The notes beneath the pieces were generated by a model. It did no database searches. It had not been told where the DNA came from and saw nothing but the letters and a program-made list of their open reading frames with translations. This document shows, piece after piece, positions 22,675 through 22,743 of a stretch of DNA of 22,743 bases. Each line of letters begins with the position of its first letter. Within the stretch, counting starts at the first letter, position 1. This DNA comes from a virus: IMG/VR virus record IMGVR_UViG_3300029625_000016, positions 1-22,743 of that record. One strand, 5' to 3'. Both the position numbers and the translations under genes were made by a program.

Positions 22675-22743
22675 CTGTCTCTTATACACATCTCCGAGCC
22701 CACGAGACTAGGCATGATCTCGTATGCCGTCTTCTGCTTGAAA
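22675..22743. other. Illumina Nextera i7 adapter (sequencing artefact)
   Basis: Bases 22675-22693 are the Nextera transposase mosaic end (CTGTCTCTTATACACATCT) and 22694-22708 the i7 linker CCGAGCCCACGAGAC. Bases 22709-22716, TAGGCATG, equal index N706, and 22717-22740 the P7 flow-cell end, followed by AAA. This is read-through adapter left in the assembly, not phage DNA. Confidence 0.98.

Overview
The window is the head and tail module of a contractile-tailed (myovirus-type) phage or prophage. Every supported gene is on the minus strand, so the biological order runs from the right end to the left. Strong Shine-Dalgarno sequences (AAGGAGG, GAGGTG, AGGGGG types), frequent GTG and TTG starts, and protein families common in Bacillota prophages (Dit-like protein, XkdQ-like hub, DUF4352 membrane protein) suggest a Gram-positive, Bacillota-like host. 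This is inference. No integrase, replication or lysis genes are in view, so lifestyle cannot be decided.

Right to left. Bases 22675-22743 are not biological: they are an Illumina Nextera i7 adapter, so the true sequence ends at 22674. Next come the last 29 codons of a basic protein, a rho-independent terminator, and about 320 bases of non-coding DNA holding short direct repeats, inverted repeats and a 24-bp perfect palindrome. Then follow a winged-helix protein, a small unknown protein, a 704-residue terminase large subunit, a DUF1073 portal, a Mu F-like minor head protein, a small conserved protein, a DUF2213 protease-scaffold protein, a cement protein, the DUF2184 major capsid protein, and the adaptor, stopper and neck genes.

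The tail part follows: sheath (DUF3383), tube (DUF3277), a tail assembly chaperone with a probable -1 frameshift extension, tape measure, Dit-like protein, a membrane-anchored DUF4352-like gene bounded by a candidate promoter and a terminator (moron-like), baseplate plug, hub with an N-terminal lysozyme-like domain, Gp138-like spike, gp25-like wedge protein, baseplate J, DUF2612 tail protein I, a small tail protein and a truncated tail fibre. The baseplate set resembles simplified contractile tails of the cyanophage Pam3 type.

The most notable points are: (1) a terminase large subunit that carries, after a complete ATPase and nuclease, a second PBSX-type nuclease-like domain whose acidic catalytic positions look replaced; (2) a T TTT TTC slippery site that joins the tail chaperone to a second reading frame missing from a simple ORF list; (3) a strong internal ribosome binding site in the protease gene that would make a separate scaffold protein; (4) a lysozyme-like domain fused to the baseplate hub; (5) a moron-like gene inside the baseplate operon with its own signals; and (6) the adapter read-through at the contig end.
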